The position numbers and the translations under genes were made by a program. A model generated the notes under the pieces. The model had not been told where the DNA came from, searched no databases, and worked only from the letters and a program-made list of their open reading frames with translations. Shown here one piece after another: positions 43,570 to 54,046 of a stretch of 64,000 nucleotides of DNA. Numbering within the stretch: position 1 is the first letter of the stretch; each line of letters starts with the position of its first letter. The DNA is from Craspedostauros australis (taxonomy: Eukaryota > Bacillariophyta > Bacillariophyceae > Mastogloiales > Achnanthaceae), in NCBI GenBank assembly GCA_026770025.1, contig JAMXDE010000047.1, positions 186,001 through 250,000 of the forward strand, written 5' to 3'.

Positions 43570-45173
43570 GAAGATGTTGGCGAAGATGTGTCAGGAATCG
43601 GGTGTTCTGTGTTGAGACAATGGCTCCTGCACCGGTCTCTACACGGCGATGAACCGATGGGCAAACCAGATGAGGAGCGATGAGATTGTTGTTGTGAAGA
43701 AAGTTTGATGGAAGTTTGATTTATGATGTTAACGATTTGGTTTCGACTTGTGGCTGCTTCTCGTCCACGATGTGCTGTTAATTCTCGCAGTGATTGCGGT
43801 TCACACCACGGTCGGTAGCAAGCAAGAACATGGGTTGGAAGCAGGCTGTAGCATGAGGTAAAGCAAGTTGCATCCATGTTGCCTTGTGGTGTTGCACTCC
43901 ACAGTCGATTTGAATTTCGTTCGATCATTCAATTTTGTTGTGAGCTGCTGTTGATCGTGTCTTTGGATCGTGTGGAGGATCTTTCGCTTTCGGAGAAACA
44001 CGTTTGGAGCAACTCAAATTTCGTTAAGACTGATAACGTGAACACAAAACACGCAGAACGTCTTTCTTCAGTTGTGACAGAATTCGACACGCTCGATACT
44101 CCATGTCTCGTTTCTGTCCATTGGCTGTAGGTACATGTTTGCGTCGTTACAAGACCCCACCACGTAGTGGGGGATGCGTCATAACGTTGCATTGTGGTGT
44201 AATCAGATGTTTTAAACTGGATTTATGGCTGCTTGCTGCCGATGTCCAGCTTGTTGTTGTTTTTCTTGTGTTTGCTTGCTTGGTGTTGGTGGTGGCTGCC
44301 AGCCGTTGACTCGCACCGACGAATGACGTCATTGGCATTTCCTGGTTTCTTTGGTTTCGCGCCATCTGTCGTCACAATTTGGGCATTTGCTCCAACATTC
44401 TGAAACACCGAATTGCCGCACCTCTCACGGGTAAGGAGTCGAATGTCATGATATGATACATTACCGCAACCCCCACCTGCGATCGGTGTGACACAGAGAA
44501 ATGTGAGCTGCACGTGTTTTGCAGTGGAGAACGCCACGTGCCGAATGCGAACCGTACTTTGGCATTCATGACTCCAATGCAGGAATGCGAATCACATGTG
44601 GATGTCGCAGGGGGCAAGGATGTTGGAATCATGACTAACATCACAATACACACGACTACGGCCCCCATGTCGCAACCAATGAAAAAGAGTACTGGAGGAA
44701 GGTGGATGTCACGAAGTGTGAGATGGCCTGTGAACGGACCAGTAATGACAAACTTCCAGGAAGCCGGTGAAGTGATCGGCAAAGTAATCAGAGAAACGAC
44801 AGGAGAAACAATCGGAGAAGCATTGGAGAAGCATCGGAGAAGCATCGGAGATGTGTGATGATGGGGAGCTGAATGAGCTCCCATCCAGGGTTCTCCCGTG
44901 ACAAATGGGAGACTGTGATCACATCGAATGAACCGATCTGTATCATGCCTACGACTCGGCAATGTCTAAGGCAACAAAACTATCAGCGGAGGACAACATG
45001 CTTGAGTGCACAGACATGGGGTACTTGGTGGTGCATGCATGTCCATGATGAATTTGCGATGAATGCAAGATGGATGCCTGCTAGACCAACAGAGGGACCC
45101 ATGGAGATCTCAGGAGGAGATCAGACTTTGAAGTTGAGAGCAATGAAGAGCTCACAGTTCAGAGAAGTAGATT
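43570..45173. other. Intergenic, weak ORFs only
   Basis: ORFs at 44372-44962 minus (with a hydrophobic run, DMGAVVVCIVMLVMIP) and 44514-44858 plus overlap on opposite strands and neither has a known domain. A short GGAGAAGCATCGGAGAAGCATC tandem repeat lies near 44815-44850. Confidence 0.35.
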
Positions 45174-45473
45174 CTAACAAACGACTAGCTTTCTACTATC
45201 ATCACCACCCTGGATTTCCAACAAAGATGTCCGACCAGCACGCATCGATGATGTCCGCGCAATCGTCACGTGTGTCCTTGTCGAATGTGCCGAACGGCGA
45301 AGAGAGATGGAGTCCACAAACTTCTGCAGCTCGGACTTGGGCTTTGTTGGTATTGTTGGTGGTGCCTTGTTGGGTGCGCCCTTCGCTTCATCTGTTGGTG
45401 GAGCGCAGCATGCCAACGACACCAAGTGCATCAGTGCGCAGAAAAGGATGATGGCATGCAGCGAAGAGCACAT
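45174..45473 (-). CDS. Candidate small secreted protein
   Basis: 99 residues from the ATG at 45473. It begins MCSSLHAIILFCALMHLVSL followed by ACCAPPTDEA, a convincing signal peptide with a likely cleavage near Ala/Cys 21-24, then a Lys/Pro-rich segment and LRRSAHSTRTH. No family is recognised. An ORF of 70 codons overlaps on the other strand (45307-45519), so which strand is coding is not settled; the signal peptide favours minus. Confidence 0.35.
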   Translation of the reverse strand: MCSSLHAIILFCALMHLVSLACCAPPTDEAKGAPNKAPPTIPTKPKSELQKFVDSISLRRSAHSTRTHVTIARTSSMRAGRTSLLEIQGGDDSRKLVVC

Positions 45474-46346
45474 CGCGTCAAAGTGGAGTACTGGTGTTGG
45501 CAAGTTCCGCTCACGGTAACCTACGATCGTGGAAGATGGTATTGGTTGATAGTCGTTTGTTTGCTATTTCATTACATTGGCACTCCGATCCTCTCGGTGT
45601 CCGTTCTCTTGCCCGATGCTCTCGGCGCTTCAATCTGTTTCGTAGATTCAGTCTCCGACTATGAGTCGGTACGTGAGATGCTCTCTCGCTGCTCTTCGTA
45701 CTCTCTCTCTCTCTCTCTGTCTCAGCATCATGTACTTCGTGCTACACGATACTCCGTGTTCGATGCGTACTCCGCATTCGATACTCCCTTCACTCACTAC
45801 TGGCTCCTACTCCATGAGTACTTACCATTTGAACTGCACCTCCTGTATCCATGATGCTGATGCCCTTCGGTCATCGGATCTTCGCCTTCTGCTCTGACCT
45901 GGAGACAGATGTCGACGTGGTGACACGATGACATCCTGTCGACGTCAGTAGGCGCCCTTCTGCTCTCCAGATGTCACGTTCCATTGGTGATGCAGCAGTC
46001 TGTCAGATGATATTGTCATCTGAGGTTTAGTTGGGAAGTACCTCGAGATTCCTTGGTACCATTGATGGATGGACGGACGAGATTTCTAATTCTCTCAGAA
46101 ATCGTCGATTGCAAATTTCCTCCAGAAATCTTGCTCGATTTCGTGTGTTCCATTTCCACTGTAATTCTGACGAATCACAGCATACTATTGACACGAATGT
46201 AGTTATACCGTCCAAGTGCGTATGAGAGAATAACGGGTGAACGATGCACATATACACGTACATCTCGACATATACTCACATGTACATCTCGACAGAGGGC
46301 GGATGGGTCCTCTCTTTCTCTCTTTCTCCAGTATCTCATCGTAGTC
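45474..46346. other. Intergenic with CT microsatellite
   Basis: A CT dinucleotide run lies at 45700-45719. Many TACTC/GATACTC motifs occur at 45690-45820. Around 46255-46295 the block ACATGTACATCTCGACA repeats. No gene is seen. Confidence 0.4.
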
Positions 46347-47330
46347 TGTTGGAAATCCGGGGTTAAGGTAGTAGACTAATCTGTTATCAATCTGTACCGT
46401 TTTAGAACTGTGAGCACAACATGCTCATCTCCTTTCGATTCCAATTCCATAACATGCATGATCTGCAATAGCCACCCAAGGTCACACCCTTTAGCTTGGC
46501 TCCTTTCATCTGCATCTGCATCTTGCGATCATGGTAATTCATCGCCTGCTTTAGCCGCATGGTGGAGAGCACCTACATTCGTCGGGTTCATACTCGTAGA
46601 CCTGCGGGTACCTCTCCTTGGGTCTCATGTCATCTCACTGGTCCCACTTCGGTTCGTGTCATTTCAGTTCCTTCCTTCGGTCATCTCGATGGTTACCTTT
46701 GGATCTTTGGAACTTATTGTCTTCTGGATCGTGGTCTTGGGTGAATAGGGATCGCCTCTGTTTCACTTTCTCACATTTGGTTCTCAGGGACGCGTCGACT
46801 TGTTCAGATATATTGGTTGTTGCGCTCATTCGATTCACTCATGGGCTGATGTGTTGCCGTTGTCATAGATCGCTGGGTTCCCCACCGTTATCGGGACATG
46901 GCCGAGTAGGCCACTGGATGAGGGTGCTTGGGTGTCGCATAAGACAGGTAAGGCCATTGGGCTGTCCGAGTGCGACTGCTCGATTGGTAGGTTGCGGTTT
47001 GTCTGGAAGATTCTATTGGAGGTTGCGGCAATCATGGGTATCTTTGCACATAATATCATCCCGGTTCCAGTCAGTCCCCATGGGAGCTGTGGTAGAACAA
47101 GGTATCTTTGCAAAGTCGTACCCCCGATTCCTGACAGTATTCGTTCTACGTTCGAGTACAAAGCCTTGACACCTTGATTGAGGTTGAGATCGAGAACACA
47201 GGTTGTCAGGCCAAGGGAATTGATGTAAGGTTCCCTGCGTGTGTTGAAGCAGGGAAGATCTCTTGGCTGTTGTCGTGCAGGGTTGTCAGGTTGTAGAGCT
47301 GACACCGAAATTCAGGTTGCCTGCATCGCA
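46347..47330 (+). repeat. Possible long terminal repeat of a plus-strand copia relic
   Basis: Starts TGTTGGAAAT and ends TGCATCGCA, typical TG...CA limits, and is followed directly by the leader-like inverted repeat at 47341. No second copy is in the window, so this rests only on the ends and on the adjacent leader. A 156-codon ORF at 46835-47305 minus has no known domain. Confidence 0.3.
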
Positions 47331-47340
47331 ATAGTTCAGG

Positions 47341-47515
47341 AGAGCATATAGTTCCCAGGGTGCCTTGATCCCATTGACTCGGATAGTATTTGAGTCAGTG
47401 GTGATTCATGAGTGAGAGTGGGAGAAGGAGGGAAAGGAGGGATTGTTCCGTATTTGTTGGAGGGAGGTTTTGCGCCAAAATTTCGCGCCAAAATAATTCC
47501 ATGGTGCGACAAGGA
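47341..47515 (+). repeat. Left member of inverted leader repeat
   Basis: AGAGCATATAGTTCCCAGG at 47341-47359 is repeated exactly, inverted, at 52933-52951. Further matching blocks follow in the same order: TTTGAGTCA, a GGAGAAGGAGGGAAAGGAGG run, and TTTCGCGCCAAAA at 47481-47493. These correspond to the leader of the copia element on minus, but point the other way. Confidence 0.65.
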
Positions 47516-47640
47516 ACACACTGAGTGAAAAAGTAGTCCGTTCTTTAGATGAACTTCAACTCTCCCTCTCAGTGTTGAGTCGCAGTGAGATCGTGACATC
47601 GGTGAAAACTTCATCCGTTGTTGATGTGGGAAGGCCTCTC

Positions 47641-50600
47641 TTACCATCCCATGATTTGGAATCGCAAGTACTGGAAGGCTACGACCATCACTCCCTTGGT
47701 GAAGACGTCGGCCAGTTGCTCGCCTGTTGGGATGTGTTGCACACAGATGAACCCAGCCTTGACCCAATACCAGAAGAAGTGCCACTTGGTGAGGAAGTGT
47801 TTGGTTCGAGCGGTTGGTTGATGGTTGGTGGCGAGTGAGATGCATGCCTCGTTATCTTCGAAGACTGTGCACTGAAGGTTTGTGTGCAGAGGCATATCTG
47901 TGCCAGCGTTGTCGATGACCTGGCGGATGAGTTGTTGAATTGGAATGAGAGTACGCATTGCGAGGGAAAGTGCGGCGTACTTAGCCTCCATTGTTGAGAG
48001 TGCGATCTCCGTTTGAAGCTTGGACTTCCAGATGAGCGGACATCCTCCGAGCTTGATGAGGTATCCGGTACGCGACTTGACCGCCGTGCGGTCCTGGTCG
48101 GGCTCTTGTCTGTATAGTCCTGCGAAGTCGGAGTCAACGAAGCACGTGAGGTCCAATTGTCCAGTGGGGCGTATGGTTGTACCCTTGTCCTGCATGGTCT
48201 TCAGGTATCGCATGATCCTCTTGATTGCTTTTGCATGCGAGCGGCGAGGGTCACTTCCGAAGCGAGCAACTTGGGAGACAGCGAATGCAATGTCTGGACG
48301 AGTGTTGGTCATGAGGTAGAGTAGCATGTCCACCACGGAGCGGTAGTTCCAGTCTTCGTTCATGGGTGGTTCATGCGCATTCCTGCCAAGTGCGGTTTGA
48401 GCCGCGGGTGTGTCAGCTCTACCGCAGTCCGTCATACCCGTTGCCGCGAGTACCTTTTGAATAAGTCCTGGCTGCCGCAAGTGGATGTAATTGGATTGTG
48501 GATCGCGGTTGACTTCGATGCCAAGGAACTCGTTGAAGCTTCCTTCCTGAGTGAGCTCGAATCCTTGGCGTCTCATGGAATGAATGAAGTTGTCTGCAAA
48601 TTTCTTGGTCTTGGATGCGATGCCGGCGTCATCAACGTAGAGGACTATCATGATGCCTTCACGGATGAAGAGGCACTGCTCCTGATCGCAGGCAGTGAAT
48701 CCTTTGGCGAGGAGGACTTGGATGAGGTGTTCGTACCACAGGCGAGGAGCTATGGTGAGGCCGTATAGGCTCTTTCTGAGGACGAGGCATGTGTTTGATC
48801 CTTTGCTTGACTTGAACCCTTGTGGTAGATGGAGAAACACCGGTTTGTGAATCTCGGCTTGGACGAAGGCGTTGGTAAAGTCGATGGATGTTGTGACCCA
48901 TCCCAAGACGATTGATGTGATCAGGAAGATGCGGACGGAGGACCATGCCACAACTGGCGCATAAGTTGAAGCGTCCTCGAAGATGAGATCGCCGCGGCAG
49001 CACCATCGACCCTTGTACTTTTTAATTGTACCATCGGGGAGGCGTTTGCGGCGGAAGACCCACATTCCTGGGTAGATCTTCTCTCCATAAGGCACAGTGC
49101 TCTTGTCGACTTCTTCCCATGTACCCTTTTCGGTGAGATCCTGGATCTCTTTGTTCGCTGCTTGCATCCATGCGTCTCTGTTGTCATCACGGATGGCCTC
49201 GTCGAAGGAGAGTGTGTCTGGGTCGGAGGTTGAAGCCTTGTACGCTGCCGTTCGCTCAGAGATGTCGAGGTCGGCGCCTGTAGCGAAGTAGCTCATGAGT
49301 TGCCAGTCAACATAAGCTGGGAAGTTGGTGGCATCTGGCTGTGGCTCAATGATGTTCACGGAGTATGCGTGTTGTTCGATGTTGGCCCAATCCTTCTGTG
49401 GGATGCAGTTGTTGGTGTCAAGGATGTAGCTCGGGTCAACTGTTAGGGTGCTTTGGAGGATGGCTTGAAAGTCAGTTTCGCGCGTGTTGGGTACGTGATG
49501 GACTGGCTCGGTGCCTCCTTCTTGCACTCCAAGGTTAAATTGCTGAACTTCGAATCTGCTGGGTTGCTGCCATGGTCCTGGGCGAATGGTGCTGGTGTGC
49601 TGTCGCAAGGATTCGAACGCCAGCCGGTAGTTGTGGCTCTGTCCGATTGCATTCCAGATGGAGAGGAACTTTGCCTTGAACATTGTTGCTCCGAGTCCGC
49701 ATTCTGGAGGAGTGTGCCCTTGGTTCATCAGCGTTTCGAGGTCGTCGGATTCGGCTGGATCACGAAGAGAGCTTGCTGCGAAGTCGAGCGCATTGAAGTG
49801 TGGGGTCATGATTCCTGTGAGCATGTATTTGCTCATGATCCCGAGGAACTTGCGCACAGCGTAGACTGTCACTTTGTTCTGTTGTTCCTCGAAGAGGAAT
49901 TCGCACTCGCGATCCTCCATGATGTGGAGCTCCATGTCCAGGAAGAAGTCTTTGTATAGATCTGTTACGTTGAATGGGGCGTCCTCCGTCATGTCTGATG
50001 GTTCTGGTTGCCACCAATCGACCATGTTCGCTTGAAACGCCTCAGGCTCCATTCTTGGCAAGTCGTTGACTGAAGCTCGTGGGTTGAGAGTTCGGTAGCG
50101 TTGGCGGAGTTGGCGCAGCAAGTATAGTGAGTTGACCTTGAAATCGTGGAGGTAGATAGAGAGAGGGTCACTGCTGTTTCGTTGCAGAAACTCAATTGTG
50201 TTCAGACAATCGATGACAGCTCGTGAGAATACGTGAATTGGATACGAATCTGGATGTATGTCAGATGTGGCGTCGTCTGATTCAATTTCTTCTTCAGCAG
50301 CCGTCGCAACACAAAGGAGGTACTCATCACTATCGTCGTCTTCAAGCCATGCTGCCTTGCCTCCAAGGCGTCCATAGGTGAATCGCCGTGGCTCTTTGCG
50401 AATCCGGGTGCTCCGTTCTCGTTTGGGTGTAGTCGTGGACGTTGATGGAATTGGTGAAGAGGTCGTAGCGTCTGGTATATTGGGTGTTTGCATAGAGGAC
50501 ACGGGTTGAAGTGGTAGTGGAGCTAACTGATCTTTCTTCAATGGATCAGGGAGCTGGTCAGAAGGTTCCCGTTGCAGTTCTTGTGAAGCGGGGCGCTCTT

Positions 50601-51339
50601 GGAGTTCATTGCCTTCACTTGCTGTTGGAGGGTAGCTGAAGGCTCCCTCTGTCGAAGACATTGGTTGATTCACTCCCTCTGAAATTGACATTAGAGGGGT
50701 GAGGTCATCATCTGTGAACCCCGCGTCCGTTTGCATCATTGGTTTCTGCCTTGGAGCAGGTAGCGAAGGTGCCTTCGCGCCTTGATCGTTAGCGGATGGA
50801 AAGGGGGTGTGAGGCGAGGTTGGAATGTTTGGTTCAATCGCATCGTTTCGCTTCAATCGACTGTGGTCTTTGAGGTCGGAGTTGAGGGTTTCTCCCTGTT
50901 CCATGGCCTCTACGTCGTCTTCATCAAATGGATACTGGAAGGTTGTGTCACCAAACATACGTGTCCACTCTTCTGATTGGTAGTTCGGCAGGTGTTTGGG
51001 ATCAGTTGCTATAGTAGCGAACCAATCGTCGAACACCACATGGAATTGAGGTGTGATGGATCCTGTACGTGGTGAGAGTACTAAAGGCACTGTCGAAGCA
51101 TGCTTTGTAGAGAGACCCACGTTGACGTATCGCTCTCCTCTTGGTTCCATCAAGGTATCTTGCGTCCATCTGCAAGTGCTTTGTTGAGTACATACACAGG
51201 GCTGCCCCACACGTGTAGATTGTGGAGCTGTTTGAGTGGGAGCCGGACACGAGAGAGAACATCGTATGGAGTTAGTCCTGTTGCTGGATTGGGCACACGG
51301 TTGTAAATGTAAGCTGCGTGTACCACTGCCATGGGCCAT
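47641..51339 (-). CDS. pol: Copia element 1: reverse transcriptase and RNase H part of pol
   Basis: 1,232 codons. The first 40 or so residues overlap the upstream ORF in another frame; family-like sequence starts at GERYVNVGLSTKHAST and TPQFHVVFDDWF. A long variable linker follows. Reverse transcriptase motifs: TSIDFTNAFVQAEIHKPVF, LYGLTIAPRLWYEHL and the catalytic YVDDAG near residue 900. RNase H and connection: CFVDSDFAGLY, KSRTGYLIKLGGCPLIWKS, LSTMEAKYAALS, ending VFTKGVMVVAFQYLRFQIMGW. This is the Ty1/copia gene order as in the CoDi elements of diatoms. It is full length for the RT-RH half. Confidence 0.93.
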   Translation of the reverse strand: MAHGSGTRSLHLQPCAQSSNRTNSIRCSLSCPAPTQTAPQSTRVGQPCVCTQQSTCRWTQDTLMEPRGERYVNVGLSTKHASTVPLVLSPRTGSITPQFHVVFDDWFATIATDPKHLPNYQSEEWTRMFGDTTFQYPFDEDDVEAMEQGETLNSDLKDHSRLKRNDAIEPNIPTSPHTPFPSANDQGAKAPSLPAPRQKPMMQTDAGFTDDDLTPLMSISEGVNQPMSSTEGAFSYPPTASEGNELQERPASQELQREPSDQLPDPLKKDQLAPLPLQPVSSMQTPNIPDATTSSPIPSTSTTTPKRERSTRIRKEPRRFTYGRLGGKAAWLEDDDSDEYLLCVATAAEEEIESDDATSDIHPDSYPIHVFSRAVIDCLNTIEFLQRNSSDPLSIYLHDFKVNSLYLLRQLRQRYRTLNPRASVNDLPRMEPEAFQANMVDWWQPEPSDMTEDAPFNVTDLYKDFFLDMELHIMEDRECEFLFEEQQNKVTVYAVRKFLGIMSKYMLTGIMTPHFNALDFAASSLRDPAESDDLETLMNQGHTPPECGLGATMFKAKFLSIWNAIGQSHNYRLAFESLRQHTSTIRPGPWQQPSRFEVQQFNLGVQEGGTEPVHHVPNTRETDFQAILQSTLTVDPSYILDTNNCIPQKDWANIEQHAYSVNIIEPQPDATNFPAYVDWQLMSYFATGADLDISERTAAYKASTSDPDTLSFDEAIRDDNRDAWMQAANKEIQDLTEKGTWEEVDKSTVPYGEKIYPGMWVFRRKRLPDGTIKKYKGRWCCRGDLIFEDASTYAPVVAWSSVRIFLITSIVLGWVTTSIDFTNAFVQAEIHKPVFLHLPQGFKSSKGSNTCLVLRKSLYGLTIAPRLWYEHLIQVLLAKGFTACDQEQCLFIREGIMIVLYVDDAGIASKTKKFADNFIHSMRRQGFELTQEGSFNEFLGIEVNRDPQSNYIHLRQPGLIQKVLAATGMTDCGRADTPAAQTALGRNAHEPPMNEDWNYRSVVDMLLYLMTNTRPDIAFAVSQVARFGSDPRRSHAKAIKRIMRYLKTMQDKGTTIRPTGQLDLTCFVDSDFAGLYRQEPDQDRTAVKSRTGYLIKLGGCPLIWKSKLQTEIALSTMEAKYAALSLAMRTLIPIQQLIRQVIDNAGTDMPLHTNLQCTVFEDNEACISLATNHQPTARTKHFLTKWHFFWYWVKAGFICVQHIPTGEQLADVFTKGVMVVAFQYLRFQIMGW

Positions 51340-52856
51340 AGCTGCGCATCAAACATGTCGGGCCAATGAATACTTTGGTGCATCATCATTGTTCGGGCCA
51401 TCGACACGACGGTGCGGATGCTTCGCTCTGCTATGCCATTGTGATGGTGGGCTCCGACTCCGGCGAATCGATGGACTTGATGGAAGGCTTCGAGGTGTCG
51501 AGTGTACTCTGGTGAGGTGAAGGTGGTTGCGTTGTCTGATAGGTAAGAGCGTACGGGCACGCCGACATTGCGACACATTAGCTCGAATCGTTCCTTGGCT
51601 TCTAGTGTAGCGTGCGTAGTCAGCGCTGCTACTGGTTCCACGTGAATGTAGCTTGATGCGTGATCAACAAAGATGGCTCCGCCCTTATACATATCAATTG
51701 GGTCTCCTTTTCCTCTTCCTGTAAAGAGGCGGCCTGGTGTTCGTCCGACGAAGTGGTCTACTGACACTTGTTGGCCTGGGAACAGGTGGTCGGTCCGTAA
51801 CACGCCTTGTCTGTCACGCACGACATGTTGGGTTATACCTGGCGAAGGGCGCCGGTGTAACTTTCCAAACTGACATGCGGCACAAAGAGGGAGGTCGGTG
51901 ACTTTGGCGGCTGTGGTGTGCATTTTTCGGGATGCTTCGGATCCTGTGAGAACGCCTGAACGTAGAAGGAATTTCACTCTGTTGAAGGATAAGTGCCCGA
52001 GGCGGTAGTGCCAACGGAGAAGTTCCTTTTGCGGTTGAGTGAGATTGATGTTGTGGTCTGACACAGTTGAAACAATTGACAAGAGCGCTTTGGGTAGGTC
52101 GTGGATGTTGTCCGAGTTGTAACCAACTGAAGTTGGTAGTTTCGTTGACTTCTTGTAGTTGGCAACGACAGCGCTGCGACCCTCGTGCCCGTCCAATCCG
52201 CTCAATTTGCATGAAGAATTGTCAAAGACGATTGTTTCTCCAGGGTATTCTTCGAGGAGACTCGAAGTGCTGATGAGCTTCACTTTGGACAAGGGTACAT
52301 AGAAGGCGGGCAACCGTAGTTTGCGTGGGCTTCCACGCACGTCGAGCACATGCCATTCCACTGTCCCCAATGCATTCACTTGGATTTTCTTGAGGAATCC
52401 GCTTAGAAAAGTTGGTTTCGGTGGAAGACTTGGAGTGGTGCAGAAGTCATCGAGATCATTTGTGACGGAAATAGAGGCTCCACTGTCCCACACCAATTCG
52501 AATGGAGCATTGGGAGAGAGACAGTTTTCTGCCTTTTGTGGAGATGCAAAAGCATGACGATTAGTGAAGAAGGAGGCAAGGCCTTGCAGAGAGAGAAGTG
52601 CAGGAGCGTCAGTGTCACTGGGCTGAGTTTGACTTTTGCCGCAAGCCAGGTCGATGCCGAGCGTGGGGTAAATGTTCCAGAGATTTCGTGAGAGGGTTGA
52701 TGTGGGACTTCGTGTACGTGTGATTGGATTTTGCGAATTGTTTTGTTTCGCGCAGTTGAGATTCAATGAGGGACAGACTATTACCGAACACGGTATCAAC
52801 CCGATGGGAGAAATTCTTGTTTTGGCGCGAAATCTTCCGACTTGATTGACCACCAA
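51150..52856 (-). CDS. pol: Copia element 1: protease and integrase part of pol, frameshifted
   Basis: 568 codons, with no ATG at its start and no gag domain upstream. Protease: LVWDSGASISV (Asp 124). Integrase zinc region about 285-340: HYRLGHLSFNRVKFLL with CAACQFGKLHRRP. Integrase core: VDHFVGRTPGR, YLSDNATTFTSPEY and HHHNGIAERSIRTV supply the D, D and E residues. The frame ends at LNKALADGRKIP, and the continuing protein appears in a different frame in the next ORF; the overlap is 190 bases. A one-base lesion at about 51150 explains this better than programmed slippage, because the upper frame stops exactly where homology changes frame. Confidence 0.88.
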   Translation of the reverse strand: MVVNQVGRFRAKTRISPIGLIPCSVIVCPSLNLNCAKQNNSQNPITRTRSPTSTLSRNLWNIYPTLGIDLACGKSQTQPSDTDAPALLSLQGLASFFTNRHAFASPQKAENCLSPNAPFELVWDSGASISVTNDLDDFCTTPSLPPKPTFLSGFLKKIQVNALGTVEWHVLDVRGSPRKLRLPAFYVPLSKVKLISTSSLLEEYPGETIVFDNSSCKLSGLDGHEGRSAVVANYKKSTKLPTSVGYNSDNIHDLPKALLSIVSTVSDHNINLTQPQKELLRWHYRLGHLSFNRVKFLLRSGVLTGSEASRKMHTTAAKVTDLPLCAACQFGKLHRRPSPGITQHVVRDRQGVLRTDHLFPGQQVSVDHFVGRTPGRLFTGRGKGDPIDMYKGGAIFVDHASSYIHVEPVAALTTHATLEAKERFELMCRNVGVPVRSYLSDNATTFTSPEYTRHLEAFHQVHRFAGVGAHHHNGIAERSIRTVVSMARTMMMHQSIHWPDMFDAQLWPMAVVHAAYIYNRVPNPATGLTPYDVLSRVRLPLKQLHNLHVWGSPVYVLNKALADGRKIP

Positions 52857-52951
52857 ATCTTTTCTCCTCCTTTCTTTCCTCCATTCACGAATCCATCATG
52901 ACTCAAACATGACCGACCTGACTCACAACCCACCTGGGAACTATATGCTCT
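52798..52951 (-). repeat. Right member of inverted leader repeat (5' leader of copia 1)
   Basis: On the minus strand this region reads AGAGCATATAGTTCCCAGG, then TTTGAGTCATGATGG, a GGAGGAAAGAAAGGAGGAG run and TTTCGCGCCAAAA (52820-52832). It lies just before the protease-integrase frame, where a leader is expected. Confidence 0.6.
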
Positions 52952-53439
52952 TCAGATCCTCCTTACTACAACATACCTCGATTCCTCCATGCTGATGACC
53001 ACCACACTACCACCGTGATCTCAACATGCATATCCAACTTGCTTCAACCCAAGCAATGGAATCCAAGGGTCAGCTTCAGCCACAGCCACTGCTTCATGAC
53101 CGTCACCACTAAGTGTCATGACCTACACTGCAGTGTAACTACATGTACGGAGAGCAAAGCACTGTAATGATTGTCTACTCTGTTGTGCTGAATCAAGTAC
53201 ATCAGTGCAGGGTCTCGCCAAGTTGTGTGGCATCGTTTCTTCACCCTACTAGCACCAATAAGCTAACTCATAATAACAGACAAGGATTAGCTACAAAGCA
53301 CTCTACTACTCATCGTTACAGTTTGATAAAACGATAATGAAAACGAGGTGAACTTACTGAACGCCGAAGGGTGATCAATCCGTGGTAGTGCAGTAGGTGA
53401 GCAAGGTTGTTGATGATTGTGTGTCTTAGTCTTTAGAGC
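52952..53439. other. Spacer between the two copia elements
   Basis: No coding signal. It may hold the remains of the 5' long terminal repeat of copia 1; no matching copy was found on the other side of that element. Confidence 0.35.
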
Positions 53440-53941
53440 TGTAACGAATCCAAATGAGACTTTCAAAAGGATTGTGAGCATGTGGTGTGCAGCATCCATT
53501 ATAGTTGGATCTGCAGCATCTCTATTAGTAGTAACATAGTGGAGCGTTGAGTCTCCGTACGTGCAATCATCGCGATGTCGATGTTGCCATTTCCAAGAGG
53601 AGACATCAATTTCGTGACTGTCGGAGAGAGAGTTTGTTGTTCACTCTCTTCCGATCAATTTGGGGGAACAAGGTTCATCCAACGGTTTGACCCGATTGTC
53701 CGTTCAGGACAGGTCATGTCACGCCCATAAGTGGCGTGGGATGGCACGATCGCCCAAACCCAAATTCAGCGGACACGCGACATCGTCTTAAGTAGAGCAC
53801 GATTCGAGGGTGGGACCCCATCCCACCGACATCGAGTCACGCTTCAATCCCGCTCAAACTCTGAGCAGTCGGTCATTTGACTAACTAGACTAAATCTTAA
53901 CACAACTAATAGGAATACTAGTTTGAGCTAATACAGTTACA
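53440..53941 (-). repeat. Candidate 3' long terminal repeat of copia 2
   Basis: On minus it begins TGTAAC after a GTTGAAGAG purine run and ends GTTACA, a 6-base inverted terminus of the TG...CA kind, 502 bp. It lies downstream of pol in the right orientation. The partner repeat would be outside the window. Confidence 0.3.
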
Positions 53942-54046
53942 ACTCTTCAACCAGTACACCTCTCTTGAACTGCATCACACGGCTATCCCGAAGCCGGCAG
54001 ATTCACGAGACATCCTCCACCGATTCGCGCCGTCTACGCCCGAATC

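Noticed and set aside
49590-49625. tRNA B-box-like GTTCGAATCC on minus
   Set aside because: It lies inside the copia reading frame as ordinary codons and has no A box at the right distance.
51150-51339. Programmed frameshift between copia 1 integrase and RT
   Set aside because: No slippery heptamer is evident, the position is inside the linker after integrase, and the element lacks gag, so simple damage is more likely.
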